This document shows, one piece after another, positions 10,441 through 22,219 of a stretch of DNA of 64,000 nt. Numbering within the stretch: position 1 is the first letter of the stretch; each line of letters opens with the position of its first letter. The stretch is from Azolla caroliniana (Eukaryota; Polypodiophyta): contig JBHGNT010000002.1 in assembly GCA_043228905.1 (NCBI GenBank), positions 18,414,001-18,478,000 on the forward strand, given 5' to 3'. Under the pieces are notes generated by a model. That model was not told the origin of the DNA. It saw only the letters and a list, made by a program, of their open reading frames with translations, and made no database searches. The position numbers and the translations under genes are program-made.

Positions 10441-12690
10441 CCCCGCAACGATAGCCCAATCGGTCCTTCGAATACTCCTAGTTGTATTAATTTTTAACGT
10501 GCCACTTGTCGGTGTGAATCAATTCAATCAAATATTAAGATGGACGCAGAAATATAACTAGTACTACAATGTTATTGTAGTAGTAGCCTTTCACAAAAGA
10601 TGGTAGGCCTCCAAGACAATAATATTATTGTCCCATGACACATAACAAAGGGATTGTTTTACTTGGTACTCCACTTTTGACGTTTTTCTTTTGCAACATA
10701 AGGTAGGGGAATTTAGGCCCACGTCATCGTTCTTTAGGAACCTTCTCGACCTACAATGATGTCGGACCCCCAATGTCTCCGTCTACTCGAATATCGTAAG
10801 CCTATTAGAAATGAATGCATATAATTTCTCTTGGACAACCATATCAATGGCTCCTATTGATTGACACGGAACTATATATATATATATATATATATAACAT
10901 CACCCATGATCGTACAAATGAAAATAAAGAGAATAGCTTTTACAAAAGTTGGATATTTAGTTATCATTATTGAAGGCTATTAGCCATTTCCCGATTTATC
11001 ATTGTTTTGTCAAACAATGCTTTAGTACTATGGCAATGGTTAATTTTTGCCATACATCTAAAAAAGAATGATAAAAGGAGGGATGCTTCCCATATTGTGA
11101 GTTTTACAAATCATAAAAGGAAAGGCATTAATAAAAGACTTCTGATATTATAGACTTTGGCTAACTCTTATCCACACATGTAGAACTATGTTGGTGCTGG
11201 TCAACATATTTACATTTTATGAAGTGATAACTCAAAAAAGAGTTTGGTCAACATCACTCCTCGTATTTAGGGATGGAGTAAATAAAAGAGTAATTTTATG
11301 GTGGTTTAATGCTAGAAAGGACTTGGTTTCTACAAGCGTGCCACGTTATGCTAGTCCCAACACTTGTAGTTTTGATGATGCTAGTCCCAACACTTGTAGT
11401 TTTGATGTTTCATCAGACATCAAATTGACATCCAATGATTAGATCATGACTAAGAAATTTCACAGGTATAAGAGAACACTTACATAGTTCAAAAAGTTCA
11501 TATACAATCATATTTTCATTTGTACAACTACCATCTACCGCATTTCGTGTTGATGGCTTTAATGTTTTTTTGGACATAAGCATAAGACTTCATCATAATC
11601 ATGATAATTAGATCGACGCCCCATTGCGAGCAAAGTATTGCATATCAACATAAAATTTATTTTTTATGGTGTTTGAATTTTTGCATATTCTGTATTGGCG
11701 AGCATTGTTTCACTTGCTTTTCACATGGTCAAATGTTCACTTGATAGAACCAATACACCTTGACAATTGTCTAGTTTTTTGTGAAGCTTGCACAAAACGA
11801 ACATTTATTGGACAACACAAATTTTTATCTTGGTTTCTAGTTTTTTTATGATATAATGTGTGTGTGGATAAAAACTAATATCAAGATATTCTAGAAGCAC
11901 ATCATTACATTCCTAATCTTTCCATAATAGCTTTGAAACCATAGATACAATTGCATTAGGAAGATGTAATGTTACGAAATTCTACATATAGATTCCTAAG
12001 AAATCTATCTTCTTTCCTAAAAATTCATGCTTTTAGCACTTCCCATCTCTAGTACACTAAGAAAAAACCAAGAATTTTTATAGTATCCAATGAATCTAAC
12101 AAGCTTCTCCTCATATTGTTTGATAATCTTTAGAAAATTACCATAAGTCAATAATCCTCATCTTCACGAAGGTTTCTTGCACATCATCCTTCTCCACAAG
12201 AATGCAATGTTTGGACTTGGTTAGAGTGCAAATAGTCATAAATCTTGAAGAAAAGCATGAAGTTAGATGAATATTCATGTTATACAACATCTATCAATTA
12301 TCAAGTGTTAAGTATTAGATAGATAGCCAACAAGTTGGAATCAATCATCGAGCATTAAGCATCAAACATGTCACTTGATGTTAACCAACCCAACTCCATC
12401 AACTCTATTGTTGATCAATTGAAAACAAATTGGATCCCATGATCAAGTGTTAAGTATCGAACGGTTAGGCATCAAATCAACAATTGAAAGGTATACCTAA
12501 GACGTGTTCCATTTAATCAAAGTCTATGCTTCATACTTTAAAATTTCCATTGCAAACAAATTCCAAAACTCTCTTCATGTTCAAGTAGATTGAACCACAT
12601 TAGAACACATGTTCAAACCACAAAAAAATCCTAATATCCTACGATGACTAGTTTTATATAAGCATAATGAAATATCAATACATTGAAAGA
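10441..12690. other. Intergenic spacer, no gene recognised
   Basis: AT-rich DNA with no motif I recognise. A 30-bp unit (ATGCTAGTCCCAACACTTGT plus 10 more bases) is duplicated in tandem at about 11346-11405. A short (TA)n lies at 10872-10896. Confidence 0.5.
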
Positions 12691-13960
12691 CATCATTTGG
12701 TGCATAAAATATTCATGACCCATACGTTCTCAACCATTATGACTTGTCCATGAACATCACTTTGAATCACCCAAAGATGTAGCCCATCCCTCATAATAAG
12801 GAGTATACTAGAATAATGTCCACCATTAATTTCCGCATAACAAACATAATATCCTTTATGCTGAAAAAAAGACCCCGACTTAACATGATCCATATTCTCC
12901 ATTGCACAAATACATGCCATCAGCTACTGAAAATATTTCCGCTTCACATATCATAGATAGATAGATATTTTTTAGCATCCATAGATTCCCTTGTAACTCA
13001 TCCATGGTTTAGATTCCAATGTTGCTTATCCGATGCCGTGGGGACTGCACCATTCTTACCAAAATTTAGTTATTAACTATTTGGTTAGAGTGAACATTTG
13101 ATCCTTGCCACAATATTGATTTTCCTTGAAATTGACATTTAGAAGACACATTTGGTAACCGAATAGGATATCTAGAAGAACTCGCCCCCTCATCGTCCTT
13201 GTCATTATTCACATTTCTCTTTTCTCCAACTTGGTTGTTGCCATTGGCACACGTTTCAACCTCAACATTAATCTTTATTCCATATATATTTACTATTTTC
13301 TTCAACACATGTTTGTTTTTTTCCAATAGTAGTACACCATCATTTTCTGTTATATCCTTATTATTTACTAAATGCTTTGGCACGACCACATCATTTGGAG
13401 AAATGAATACCTCTACCATTGGTGTTTTCTGACATTCAATTGTGAAATGGCACAACCCATTACAATTGAAGCAATGTACTACAAATGACCCCCAATGCAA
13501 TCAACATGAAAAAGTACTCACCTCTTCCATTTTTATTTAACTATGTAGGTCTATTATAACTATTATCCGACAACATACATACTCATACCCTAAATAGATT
13601 GTATGCCTTGGGATTTGGGTTAACTTTCACTTTTCATAATCACTATTGCATTTTGAAGAAGAATCCAGTCCACCTTCACCCAAAGTGGGGCATTCTTGCT
13701 TCAAAATTTCTTGGAACTCGGCTAAACTAAAATCATATTGAAATAGACTAGAATGCAAGACAAAACTTTGTCTATTGTTCTTTTGTTCGAAAATTGACCT
13801 CAAAAAAAGTCTTTGGGCCTTTATATACATTCTTGACGCTATTTCCACCCACCATAGTAGTAGTCCATTGTTGGAACCAATCTATGATTGGTGTTTTTCC
13901 TATAAAAAACAAAGAACCATAAAACATGGAGAAAGCTTTGAGGAAATGTATCTTTGCACC
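12690..13960 (-). pseudogene. Unclassified degenerate ORF with CCHC zinc knuckle
   Basis: The minus strand holds broken open stretches. One spanning 13500-13066 (144 codons) contains CFNCNGLCHFTIEC, which fits the CX2CX4HX4C zinc knuckle of retrotransposon Gag or LINE ORF1 proteins. A 73-codon stretch lies upstream at 13848-13627, and a third open stretch at 12920-12693. No RT, integrase or transposase motif was found nearby, so the type of element is unknown. The knuckle followed by an Asn-, Glu- and Lys-rich segment favours an ORF1/Gag-like remnant over a host gene. Confidence 0.4.
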
Positions 13961-14720
13961 GTCTCCACCTCCACAATGTTGTTGAACTCCACGTCCAACA
14001 TAACATCACATTTATGGGGAGAACATCATTTAGTGCCTTACTAGCAACTACGTGTCACTCTCTTTCTCTTTCTCGACTAATTTGCGAACTTTTCGTTCTT
14101 GTTACATTATTGTCCATGACAGGTAATTGTCAACCCTTTTTTGTTAGCGAAACGAGAGGAGAATGGGTGTTAATCTAACCCCAAGTGTATTTAAAAAACT
14201 ACTTAATTCTTATTAGCAAACTCCACTAATCACTCATTATGCATAGCTTGAATAAACTTTAACACTTTATCTTTGTAACAAACTTAGGAAACATTTAGAA
14301 ATAGTAGTAGAAATGTTAGCAACCAAATCTTGTATTCCTTGATTGTTCATATAGGTAGCTTGAATATATACACATGTAGTTAGCTTGAATTTAATAGGCT
14401 CAACTCCAATGAAGATCAAATTATGATACAAAAAACTAAAAGTCAGAGATAAGATATTAGGAAACTCTACTTGAAAAAGGAGGATAACTACTTTCTCTAA
14501 ACTTTAGAGACTTAGATCTAGCCTAAACAAGAAGAAGTATAATCTTTCTTGAGTTGCTTTTATACTTCTTCTTTTGCATATATGGGTTATTACATTTCTA
14601 TTCCTCATGAGGCTATGCTTTTAAATTCCATGCATAGTGTTTGTTCCCTTGATCTTGTGATACCGTTTTGTAACATCCCCTCATCCAACCTAATAAGTGC
14701 ACATTCTTGGGTGCACCTAG
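13961..14720. other. Intergenic spacer, no gene recognised
   Basis: No supported coding region or RNA motif was seen on either strand. The sequence is AT-rich and ends at the left terminus of the MITE at 14721. Confidence 0.5.
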
Positions 14721-15283
14721 CAATGGGCATGGTTCGGTTTGGTTTCAAGGCAACGACCAAAAACAAAAACCAAACCAAACCGTTTATGAACTCTTAAGTA
14801 TTTAAACCAAACCATTTAAGAAAAAGTAAACCAAACCATTTAAACCCAAACTGTTGAGGGAAAAGTTGAAACCAAATCGAACCATTTAATAAAAAATTAA
14901 ACCTAACCATTTAAGTCAAACTAATTAAACATTTAAATAAACAAAAATACATTAAATTAAATAAGCATTTAAGTTAAATTTATTAAATCAATAAAAGAAA
15001 CTTTAATCGAACCATTAAATTAAATAAAAATTTAAGTTAAATTAATTAAATCAATAAAAAACCATTAAATTAATAAACTATTAAGGTAAAAAAAAAGTTA
15101 ACCAAAAGCTTATAAACCTTTAAACCAAACCTATAAACCTATAAACCCAAGTTTTGGAACCGAAATCGAACCGTTTATCGAAAATACAAACCGAGGCAAA
15201 CCATTAATTTTCTTTAGGACTAATAAATTGTTAAACCATGGCTTAATGGTTCGATTCGGTTTGAGCTGAAACCGTGCCCATTG
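14721..15283. mobile_element. MITE with GGTTCGGTTTGG-type termini, probably hAT-like
   Basis: The 563-bp element begins CAATGGGCATGGTT and ends with the complement of CAATGGGCACGGTT, giving an imperfect terminal inverted repeat that continues into (A/C)AAACCG-rich subterminal DNA. The interior is an AAACCAAACC/ATTTAA repeat without coding capacity. Similar GGTTCGGTTTGG-ended non-autonomous hAT elements are common in plants. No clean 8-bp duplication flanks it (GCACCTAG versus TTAAGTGC), so the superfamily is inferred. Confidence 0.6.
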
Positions 15284-15589
15284 TTAAGTGCACTCACAAA
15301 GGTGGTGAGTTTTTTATCGACATTCTAGTGATGTACTTAATGAGCAAAATGTGAGTGTGGGAATGGTACCAGGGTATCACCAATGCACTTAGTTGTTAAA
15401 GGACATATGCATACTCGTTTTGTTGATCAAGATGAATAAAAGAAGTTTGAAGTTTTGATTTGTGTAGAGCTAGAAGAAGGGTATCTATTGAATGAATTAT
15501 GAGAAGGGTTGGATAAATAATGTGTCTACCATCGTTTCAAAATCACAGAGGTAGGAAGATTGGGGAATTCGGGCTCAACTCCATATATT

Positions 15590-17235
15590 AGTCAATTTGG
15601 TACCGACCAATGTAATCGAAAGCAGAACAAAATTATTCAACAACGGAAAGGGAGGCCTTGGGGATGGTGTACATTGTGAATAAGTACCGATATTACTTGG
15701 TGGGCTGGAAATTCTTGTTTCAAGTGGATCATTCGGCATTAATATACTTGTTGTCAAAGGCCACGTTAACAGGCAAGTTGGCCAGGTGGACTCTCTTGTT
15801 ACAGGACTTTGAATTCGATATCTACCATCGGCCGGGTGTGCAGCATGCCGTCGTAGATTATTTAAGCCGACTCGAATCCGACGAAGAAGGTGATGGTGTA
15901 TGGGATGATTTTCCGGACGGACAGTTGTTTACCGTTGAGGAAGTAGATCCGGCCGATCCAACGGAATCATCGGAGGACCAGTGGATACTTGAGATGGCCC
16001 ATTTTCAGAGTACTGAGCTGCCATCAGAATGCATGGATCACGATGAACGGAAATGGTTGGCAGTCTGAAGCCGACATTTCAACACCTTATACCACAAAGG
16101 AGCCGATGGAATTTTGTGAAGGGCAGTTCGAAATGACGAAAATGTTGTGGTGTTACGAGAGGTTCATTGTGAAGTACCCAATGACCACTATGCAGGAGAG
16201 GAGAGGAAACAGAAAATTTGGCGTAATGGACTATGGTGGCCCACCACTCTTATAGACTCGATTAAATATTGTAAGGAATGCGACTTGTACCAGTAGATGG
16301 ATCAACCGACGGAGAAGGCCAAGATGCCACATCAACCAATACTACTATTGGAGCCATTCCAGAAGTGGGGCATCGAATTTCTTGGGCTGTTCAAGCCAGC
16401 AACGACATGAACCAGGAATCGCTATATCATAGTGTTTATAGACAATTGCACCAAATGGGTCGAGGCAAAGACACTATGGGATAATACGGCAGAATCCATA
16501 GCAAAAGTTTTATACGAAAATATTTGGTGCTAGTTCGAATACCTGATCGAGCTAGTCAATGGTCAAGGCACGCACTTCATCAATCATGTGGTGGAAAGCT
16601 TGATGCGATATTATGCCTTAGTACATAAAAAGAGTACTCCATACTACCCCCAAGCCAACGGGCTGACGGAATCCACGAACAAAACATTGGAGAATATTTT
16701 AAAGAAAAATGTGAATGAAAACTAGACCAACTAGAACACCAACCTACAAAGCGCGTTGTGGGCATATAGGACCAGCTATAAGATGAGTATCCAGTCAACC
16801 CCATTCTAAATGGCGTTCGGACACGAGGTAGTGATATCAATCAAAGTTTAGGTTCCAAGCCTCTGAGTATAGGTACACAAGCGACTGAGCGAACTCGAGT
16901 CGGAACATATCCGGCTAGAGAAATTGTTGGTGCTAGAAGAGGAGTGACTGTAGAGCATGTTGCAGCTTGAAATGGATCAGCGCCATAGGAAAGCATTCGT
17001 ATACATGCATTGGAAAGGAAATGAGCAATTGTTCGAAGTCGGGAAGCTGGTATTGGTATTCCAAACCTGGTTGGGGCTGATGCTGACAAATTAAGGTTTC
17101 AATGGACGGTCAATCCATTTAAATATCGTGAGAAAGACAATTGGAAAGAAGAGGCGACTAGTATGGAGACGAACCAGAATTTGGCAGGTATTGGAGAACA
17201 TACCGGACCGGGAAGTGACCGAAGTTTGACGCAAG
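15590..17235 (+). pseudogene. Ty3 pol fragment F (RNase H end plus integrase)
   Basis: An RNase H end reads NKYRYYLVGWKFLFQVDHSAL, then LTGKLARW and HRPGVQHAVVDYLSRLE (about 15670-15870). Further on, in pieces, come an integrase with CKECDLYQ (HHCC finger end), GIEFLG, IDNCTKWVEAK, IELVNGQGTHF and YYPQANGLTEST (about 16270-16690), and a tail with LVLVFQT near 17050. Many in-frame TAG/TGA codons interrupt it, several fitting CAG to TAG changes. The integrase differs in wording from the Ty3-A, C and D copies here, so it is a separate lineage. No gag, PR or RT palm was found. Confidence 0.75.
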
Positions 17236-17239
17236 TACA

Positions 17240-17978
17240 ATGGTGAAGTTCGTGACGGGAACTCAACGCTCCTTATTCGCAACGCTCGGCCACAACCGAG
17301 CTTAGAATGATACACAAAAAAACGGGAAATAAAACACGCGACACAAAGGAGAGAAAAGGTACACTGAATGTTTACGTGGAAAAACCCAAAGAGGGAAAAA
17401 ACCACGGCAGCCCACAGGCTGCAAACTATCACTATGTTGGAATGTACAAAACAGTGAGTTCACGGAGGCAACGACCTCGTACTCACGATCTTCACCACAG
17501 GCGGCGGTTACAACAGAGGCAATGACCTCTTTCTCTCTCTCTCTCTCTCTCTCTGTACACTATTACGTGTTCTCTCTTCTTCTTGCACCAACAAGAAAAA
17601 ATGACAACAACCACACAAAAGTTTGCCCTAAGTCATATTTATACTAATATGAATTTTAGGCTATTTACAAATATAGCCTCTATGGGCTCTCAAAAACATA
17701 TTTACGAATATGTCTCTTCGTCCGGTTCTCACCGGGTCTGTACCATCCGGTTCTCCGTAACCAAGTACTCCTCATCCGGTCTTCACCGGGTCTGTATCAT
17801 CCGGCTCTCCGTAGCCGGGTACTCCTCATCCGGTCTTTACCGGGTCTGTATCATCCGGCTCTCCGTAGCCGGGTCCACCTCATACGGTTTGTTCCTCGGC
17901 ATTGTTCTTCCCCTTCCCATCCGGAGGAACCTGTCTCCCAACAGTTCGGTGCAAGGACACAAATGTAAATATGTAGAT
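17240..17978 (-). repeat. LTR-like sequence, possibly a reversed copia LTR
   Basis: The stretch has a TTTACGTGGAAAAACCC motif followed by GGGAAAAAACCACGG, closely like the ACGTGGAAAACCC/GGGAAAAACCACGG block of the copia-G LTRs at 46326 and 51193. It also contains (CT)n at 17532-17553 and the 54-bp minisatellite. No termini or target duplication could be fixed. Confidence 0.45.
17717..17885. repeat. 54-bp minisatellite, about three copies
   Basis: The unit containing ACCGGGTCTGTATCATCCGG recurs with starts at 17731, 17785 and 17839, an exact 54-bp period. Copies differ at a few positions. Confidence 0.9.
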
Positions 17979-18345
17979 TGTCACGGACAAGCATAATAGA
18001 GCAGAACGAAGACAAGACTAGAAAACAAGATAGAGGAAAAGAACACAAACTCAATTGATAGAATCTATAACTAGTGTTGTTCACCTTGATTAGAATCAAG
18101 GTGCACTTGAGTATTTATACAAGAAGGTAGGGCTATGTAAGCCAACTAGAAATAGAGTATGCATGAGAATGCATGAGAATGTGTGCAAGCTAGAAATGAG
18201 GATGCATGCAAGCTGGGAACTTCCAATGTTCAATCTACACTACATGAAGTTCGATTGGTATAAGGATTCATATGTAGCTCAATTGGTAGGGTTGCCCAAT
18301 AGAGACCATGAGGTCTTGGGTCCAATCCCTACCTTCCTCCGTGGA
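17979..18345 (-). repeat. LTR-A copy 2, reversed and truncated
   Basis: The plus strand begins TGTCACGGACAAGC, the complement of the LTR-A end. It carries the reversed TATA region (GAGTATTTATACAAG) and stops at CCGTGG without the terminal TGTCATAGACAT. It is followed at once by plus-strand Ty3 protease sequence. Confidence 0.8.
18275..18328 (+). other. tRNA-like A/B-box module in LTR-A copy 2
   Basis: TAGCTCAATTGGTAGGG starts at 18275 and GGGTCCAATCC at 18318; spacing is 43 nt, as between the A and B boxes of a tRNA gene. It is antisense to the LTR, which lies on the minus strand. Confidence 0.6.
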
Positions 18346-18348
18346 AAA

Positions 18349-20660
18349 CGACCAAGTTTGGCTACAGTAGGAGCCATGCCGCTGGACGTTTCCCATTACT
18401 CACCTTCTTCATGCTCCTACAAGTCCGTTCCGCTATTAGGAGGGTTTTCTTTGCAAGTTAGTCTTTGTTTTGGTTCGACTTCAATACATTCTCATGCCTT
18501 GCTCGACTCCGGAGCATCTACTTGCTTTATCGATAAATCGTTTGTCCACGCACATAATATCCTCACCGTCCGCACATCACAACCCATATTCGTTGAAGCG
18601 ATCGACGGTCGGGTTCTTTCTTCGGGGGCGGTTACCGAAGCCACTATCCCATTGGTACCTCAAGTCGGGGTGCACTAGGAGGAACTCACGTTCTACCTCA
18701 TCGCAACCCCCCAACATCCGATTGTGTTGGTTGGAGACACACAATCCGACGGTGGATTGGTGTTACCGCTCCATGACTTTTCCAGTAAGGCCAATTCCTG
18801 CTAGGTCACAACACTCTCTTGATTCCATTGCGGTTGAGTCTGGTTTGGTCACTACACTGGCCGTTGTGTCGGGGGATGTCACCATTCCTGTCAACAATTT
18901 ACCCGTCCGGTATAGCGACTTTTTCGACATCTTCGAAAAGCGGAATGCTGATCTCTTACCGGCTCATCGCCCCTACGATTGCACAATCGAACTCCAAGCT
19001 AGTGAGCATCCCCCATTTGGTCCTACCTATGAGTTATTTGAACCCGAACTTGAGGCTCTCCGCACATATCTGGTTGAGAATCTCGTGAAGGGCTTCATTC
19101 AACCGACTGGGGCACCAATATTTGGTTGAGAATCACCGACTGGGGCACCAATATTTTTGTCAAAAAGAAGGATGACTCCTTACGCTTATGTGTGGATTAT
19201 CGGGGTCTCATCAAAGGTACGATGTGTAATCATTACACCTTGCCCTTAATTCCAGTGCTCCTTGATCGACTCCTAACTGGGCATATCTTCTCCAAAATCG
19301 ACCTTCGGGGCGCCTAGAATTTGGTGCGCATCAAGCCCGGGGATGAGTGGAAAATGGCTTTTCGAACGCGCTATGGACATTTTGAGTACAAAGTGATGCC
19401 ATTCGGCCTTACCAATGCTCCTGCCGTCTTCTAGCACATGATGAACGATATTTTTCGAGAGTATCTTGATCATTTCTTGGTCTCTACCTTGACGACATCC
19501 TAGATTTTTCTTCCAACTGGGAGGAGCACACACACCATGTCCAACTGGTTCTCACCAAACTCTGGGAAAAATGGCTCTTCGCCAAAAGTGAGAAATGCGA
19601 ATTTGATCAGGCCTCTGTTGAATTCTTTGGTTACATGATCTCACCTATCAGGATCACAATGGATGAACGCAAGGTAGCGGCAATCACTGTTTGGCCTCTC
19701 TCACCTCGGCTGAAAGAAGTACAATCGTTTCTTGGTTTTGAATATGGACATTTCGAGTACAAAGTGATGCCATTCGGCCTTACCTACGCTCTTGCCATCT
19801 TCCAACACATGATGAACGATATTTTCAAGAGTATCTCGATCATTTATTGGTCATCTACCTTGACGACATCCTAGTTTTTTCTTCCAACTGGGAGGAGCAC
19901 ACACACCATGTCCAGTTGGTTTTCGCAAAACTCCGGGAAAAATGGCTCTTCGCCAAAAGTGAGAAATGCAAATTTGATCAGGCCTCTGTTGAATTCTTGG
20001 GTTACATTATCTCACCTATCGGGATCACAATGGATGAATGCAAGGTAGTGGCAATCACTGATTGGCCTCTCTCACCTCGATTGAAAGAGGTACAATTGTT
20101 TCTTGGTTTTGAAATTTTTTATAGACAATTTATAGAGGGGTTGTCTTCCCTAGTCCAACCTCTTATCCAGCTTACCCAAAAAGATATTGTATTTCTTTGG
20201 ACCCTTGTGGCACACAATGCTTTTAATGCCCTCAAAGCAGCTTTTCTCTCCGCCCCCGTGTTAGTCCACCCCGACCCCACCCGCCCTTTCCAGGTAGAAA
20301 CCAACGCCTCCGACTTTGCCATAGGCGTGGTCTTGTCTCAGCCCAATGATGATGGCACCCTACATCCGGTTGTCTTCTACTCTCAAAAGTTTACAACCCT
20401 GGAAATCAATTATCCGGGCTACGCCAAGGAGCTTGCCGCTATCATCTCGGCCTTCGCCGAATGGAGACCCTATCTAGTTAGGGCCCAACATCGTATTCAG
20501 GTGCTGACCAACCACAAGAATCTCATCTACTTCACCACCACTTGTACGTTGAATCAGAGGTAGGCTCGCTCGTCATCTTTTCTCATCGACTACGTTCAAT
20601 ATGGGAAAGCAGATGCTCTCTCTCGGCGACTCGACTTTGCACTACGCCCAGGTGAACAAA
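18349..20660 (+). pseudogene. Ty3 pol fragment (protease, RT, RNase H), family A region
   Basis: Protease-like ALLDSGASTCFID lies at about 18498-18536. RT follows with [48 protein letters not shown] and YLDDILVFSS. RNase H follows with FLGFEIFYRQF, VETNASDFAIGVVLSQ and [10 protein letters not shown] near 20630. Stops and shifts break the frame (for example TAG at 19317). A 371-bp part of the RT palm is duplicated in tandem (19372-20112). Integrase and chromodomain are absent: after RNase H the sequence runs into an LTR-A copy. The flanking LTR-A copies are in the opposite orientation to this coding sequence. Confidence 0.85.
19372..20112 (+). repeat. 371-bp tandem duplication inside Ty3 RT
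   Basis: TATGGACATTT recurs at 19372 and 19743, and the two units stay alignable through CTTGGTTTTGAA. Both carry the CTTGACGACATCC (YLDD) region. The copies differ by scattered substitutions and a frameshift, so the duplication is not recent. Confidence 0.9.
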
Positions 20661-20663
20661 CTA

Positions 20664-21084
20664 TCATGGATAGGTATATAATAGAGCAACACGAAGACAA
20701 GTCTAGAAAACAAGAGAGAGAAAAAGAACAAGAACTCAACTGATAGAATCCGTAACTAGTGTTGTTCACCTTGATTAGAATCAAGGTGCGCCTGAGTATT
20801 TATACAAGAAGGTAGGGCTATGTAAGCCAACTAGAAATAGAGTATGCATGAGGATGCATGCAATAGAGAATGCATGAGGATGCATGGAATAGAGAATGCA
20901 TGAGAATGTGTGCAAGCTAGAAATGAGGATGCATGCAAGCTAGGAACTTCCAATGTTCAATCTACACTACATGAAGTTGGATTTGGTACAAGGATTCATA
21001 TGTAGCTCAATTGGTAGGGTTGCCCAATAGAGACCATGAGGTCTTGGGTTCAATCCCTACCTTCTTTCGTGGCATATGTATATG
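20664..21084 (-). repeat. LTR-A copy 3, reversed, near full length
   Basis: It runs from TATCATGGATAG (decayed TGTCACGGAC end) to CGTGGCATATGTATATGATA (decayed complement of TGTCATAGACATATGCCACG), about 421 bp. The GAATAGAGAATGCATGAGGA unit is amplified compared with copy 2. The reversed TATA is at about 20793-20807. Confidence 0.82.
21003..21056 (+). other. tRNA-like A/B-box module in LTR-A copy 3
   Basis: TAGCTCAATTGGTAGGG at 21003 and GGGTTCAATCC at 21046 are 43 nt apart. The module is antisense to the LTR. CATATG lies just outside both ends and could pair as a short acceptor-like stem. Confidence 0.62.
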
Positions 21085-21118
21085 ATATAAATAATAACTA
21101 GAAGAAGAAGAAGAGAGA

Positions 21119-22168
21119 AGTTACCCACGTAACGTCATCATGATGGTCCCATAATTAGTCACAAAACGACATAATAACTTCATAAATAGCCATGAGTCAC
21201 AAAACGACATAATAACTTCATAAATAGCCATGATGTACAAGGACGACGGGGTGCACGCCAATCGATATCCGCGTGGATGTGTCGGAACGAGGCGGGTCCG
21301 CTGGTTTCTCGGACCAAGGAGTAAATAAGGGAAGAGAGGTTGTCCGGATCTTCTCCGGATCTCAGTCTGGACACGTATCTAATCCAAACTAATTTCCGGA
21401 TGTCGGAGGGTGAGTGCACGGGCTCAAGGATGTGTATTGTTCCGTACTTGTTGCTGGGTAGCAAGCGCTCATTGGGTATGGACAACAAACAAGAAGGAAC
21501 AGAGATAGGAGCATGGGAAGAGATAGAAATCGGAAAAACAATGAGGTAGTCTATTAATCTAAAATAAGAGGATTCCAACCGGACTCGTTCAACAACAGCA
21601 TGGGAAGAGATAGAAATCGGAAAAACAATGAGGTAGTCTATTAATCTAAAATAAGAGGATTCCAACCGGACTCGTTCAACAACATAGCTTCGAGCTCCCT
21701 CCACTCACACATAGAACACATAGACGCTAGTGAGCTTCCAATTGGGAGCACACGGGCTACAAACGCGAAACGGAGGCCTCATAGCAAAATGACAAAAAAC
21801 AGAGAATAGGAAAACAGGAATCAGTAGAGCTCAGTTCGGTAGCACTTTGTTCTCCAAAATCGTGGATACCTTCAACAGCTCAAAGCTTCTCCTTTTATAG
21901 CACAAAAGGAGGCCGTTACATCATGCTTAATGATAGTCGTTGCTGTCAGCGATTCTTCCTCGATTCTCTCTCTCATCATATCCTTTTTATTCCTCACTTC
22001 TATGAGACATTAAAGTAGCCATTAACTGCCCTACCTAGTACTTATAAACCCCATGTTATGTACAATGTTTTATGTACATCTAAGGCCTAGTTCATGTGCA
22101 TCCTTGCACTCCCACGTTTGGGACGCTTCCGGCTCCCTTTTCTTCTATGGCCGATATCCTTCACGACA
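21119..22168 (-). repeat. LTR of Ty3 family I/H
   Basis: On the minus strand it starts TGTCGTGAAGGATATCGG at 22168, next to the end of the Ty3-I pol fragment, and ends near 21119 (AGTTACCCACG). The interrupted solo LTR-H has matching ends (TGTCGTGAAGAATTTC and TGTTACCCGCG). A conserved CTTTTATAG block lies at about 21892-21900. It contains two tandem duplications: about 37 bp at 21158-21232 and 87 bp at 21511-21684. Confidence 0.65.
21511..21684. repeat. 87-bp tandem duplication
   Basis: The unit starting GCATGGGAAGAGATAGAAAT occurs at 21511 and again at 21598 with essentially no differences, so the duplication is recent relative to the LTR. The long minus-strand open frame over it is a by-product (87 = 29 codons). 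Confidence 0.92.
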
Positions 22169-22219
22169 TCCAGCCCCACCAAACAACACATCCTCCGGCA
22201 TGTGCCAAGTAGTGAAGCG

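Noticed and set aside
14721-15283. 8-bp target duplication for the second MITE
   Set aside because: Flanks GCACCTAG and TTAAGTGC do not match, so only the inverted termini support the element.
21003-21056. Functional tRNA gene
   Set aside because: A and B boxes are tRNA-like, but stems are incomplete and the module repeats inside LTR copies, so I list it as tRNA-like rather than tRNA.
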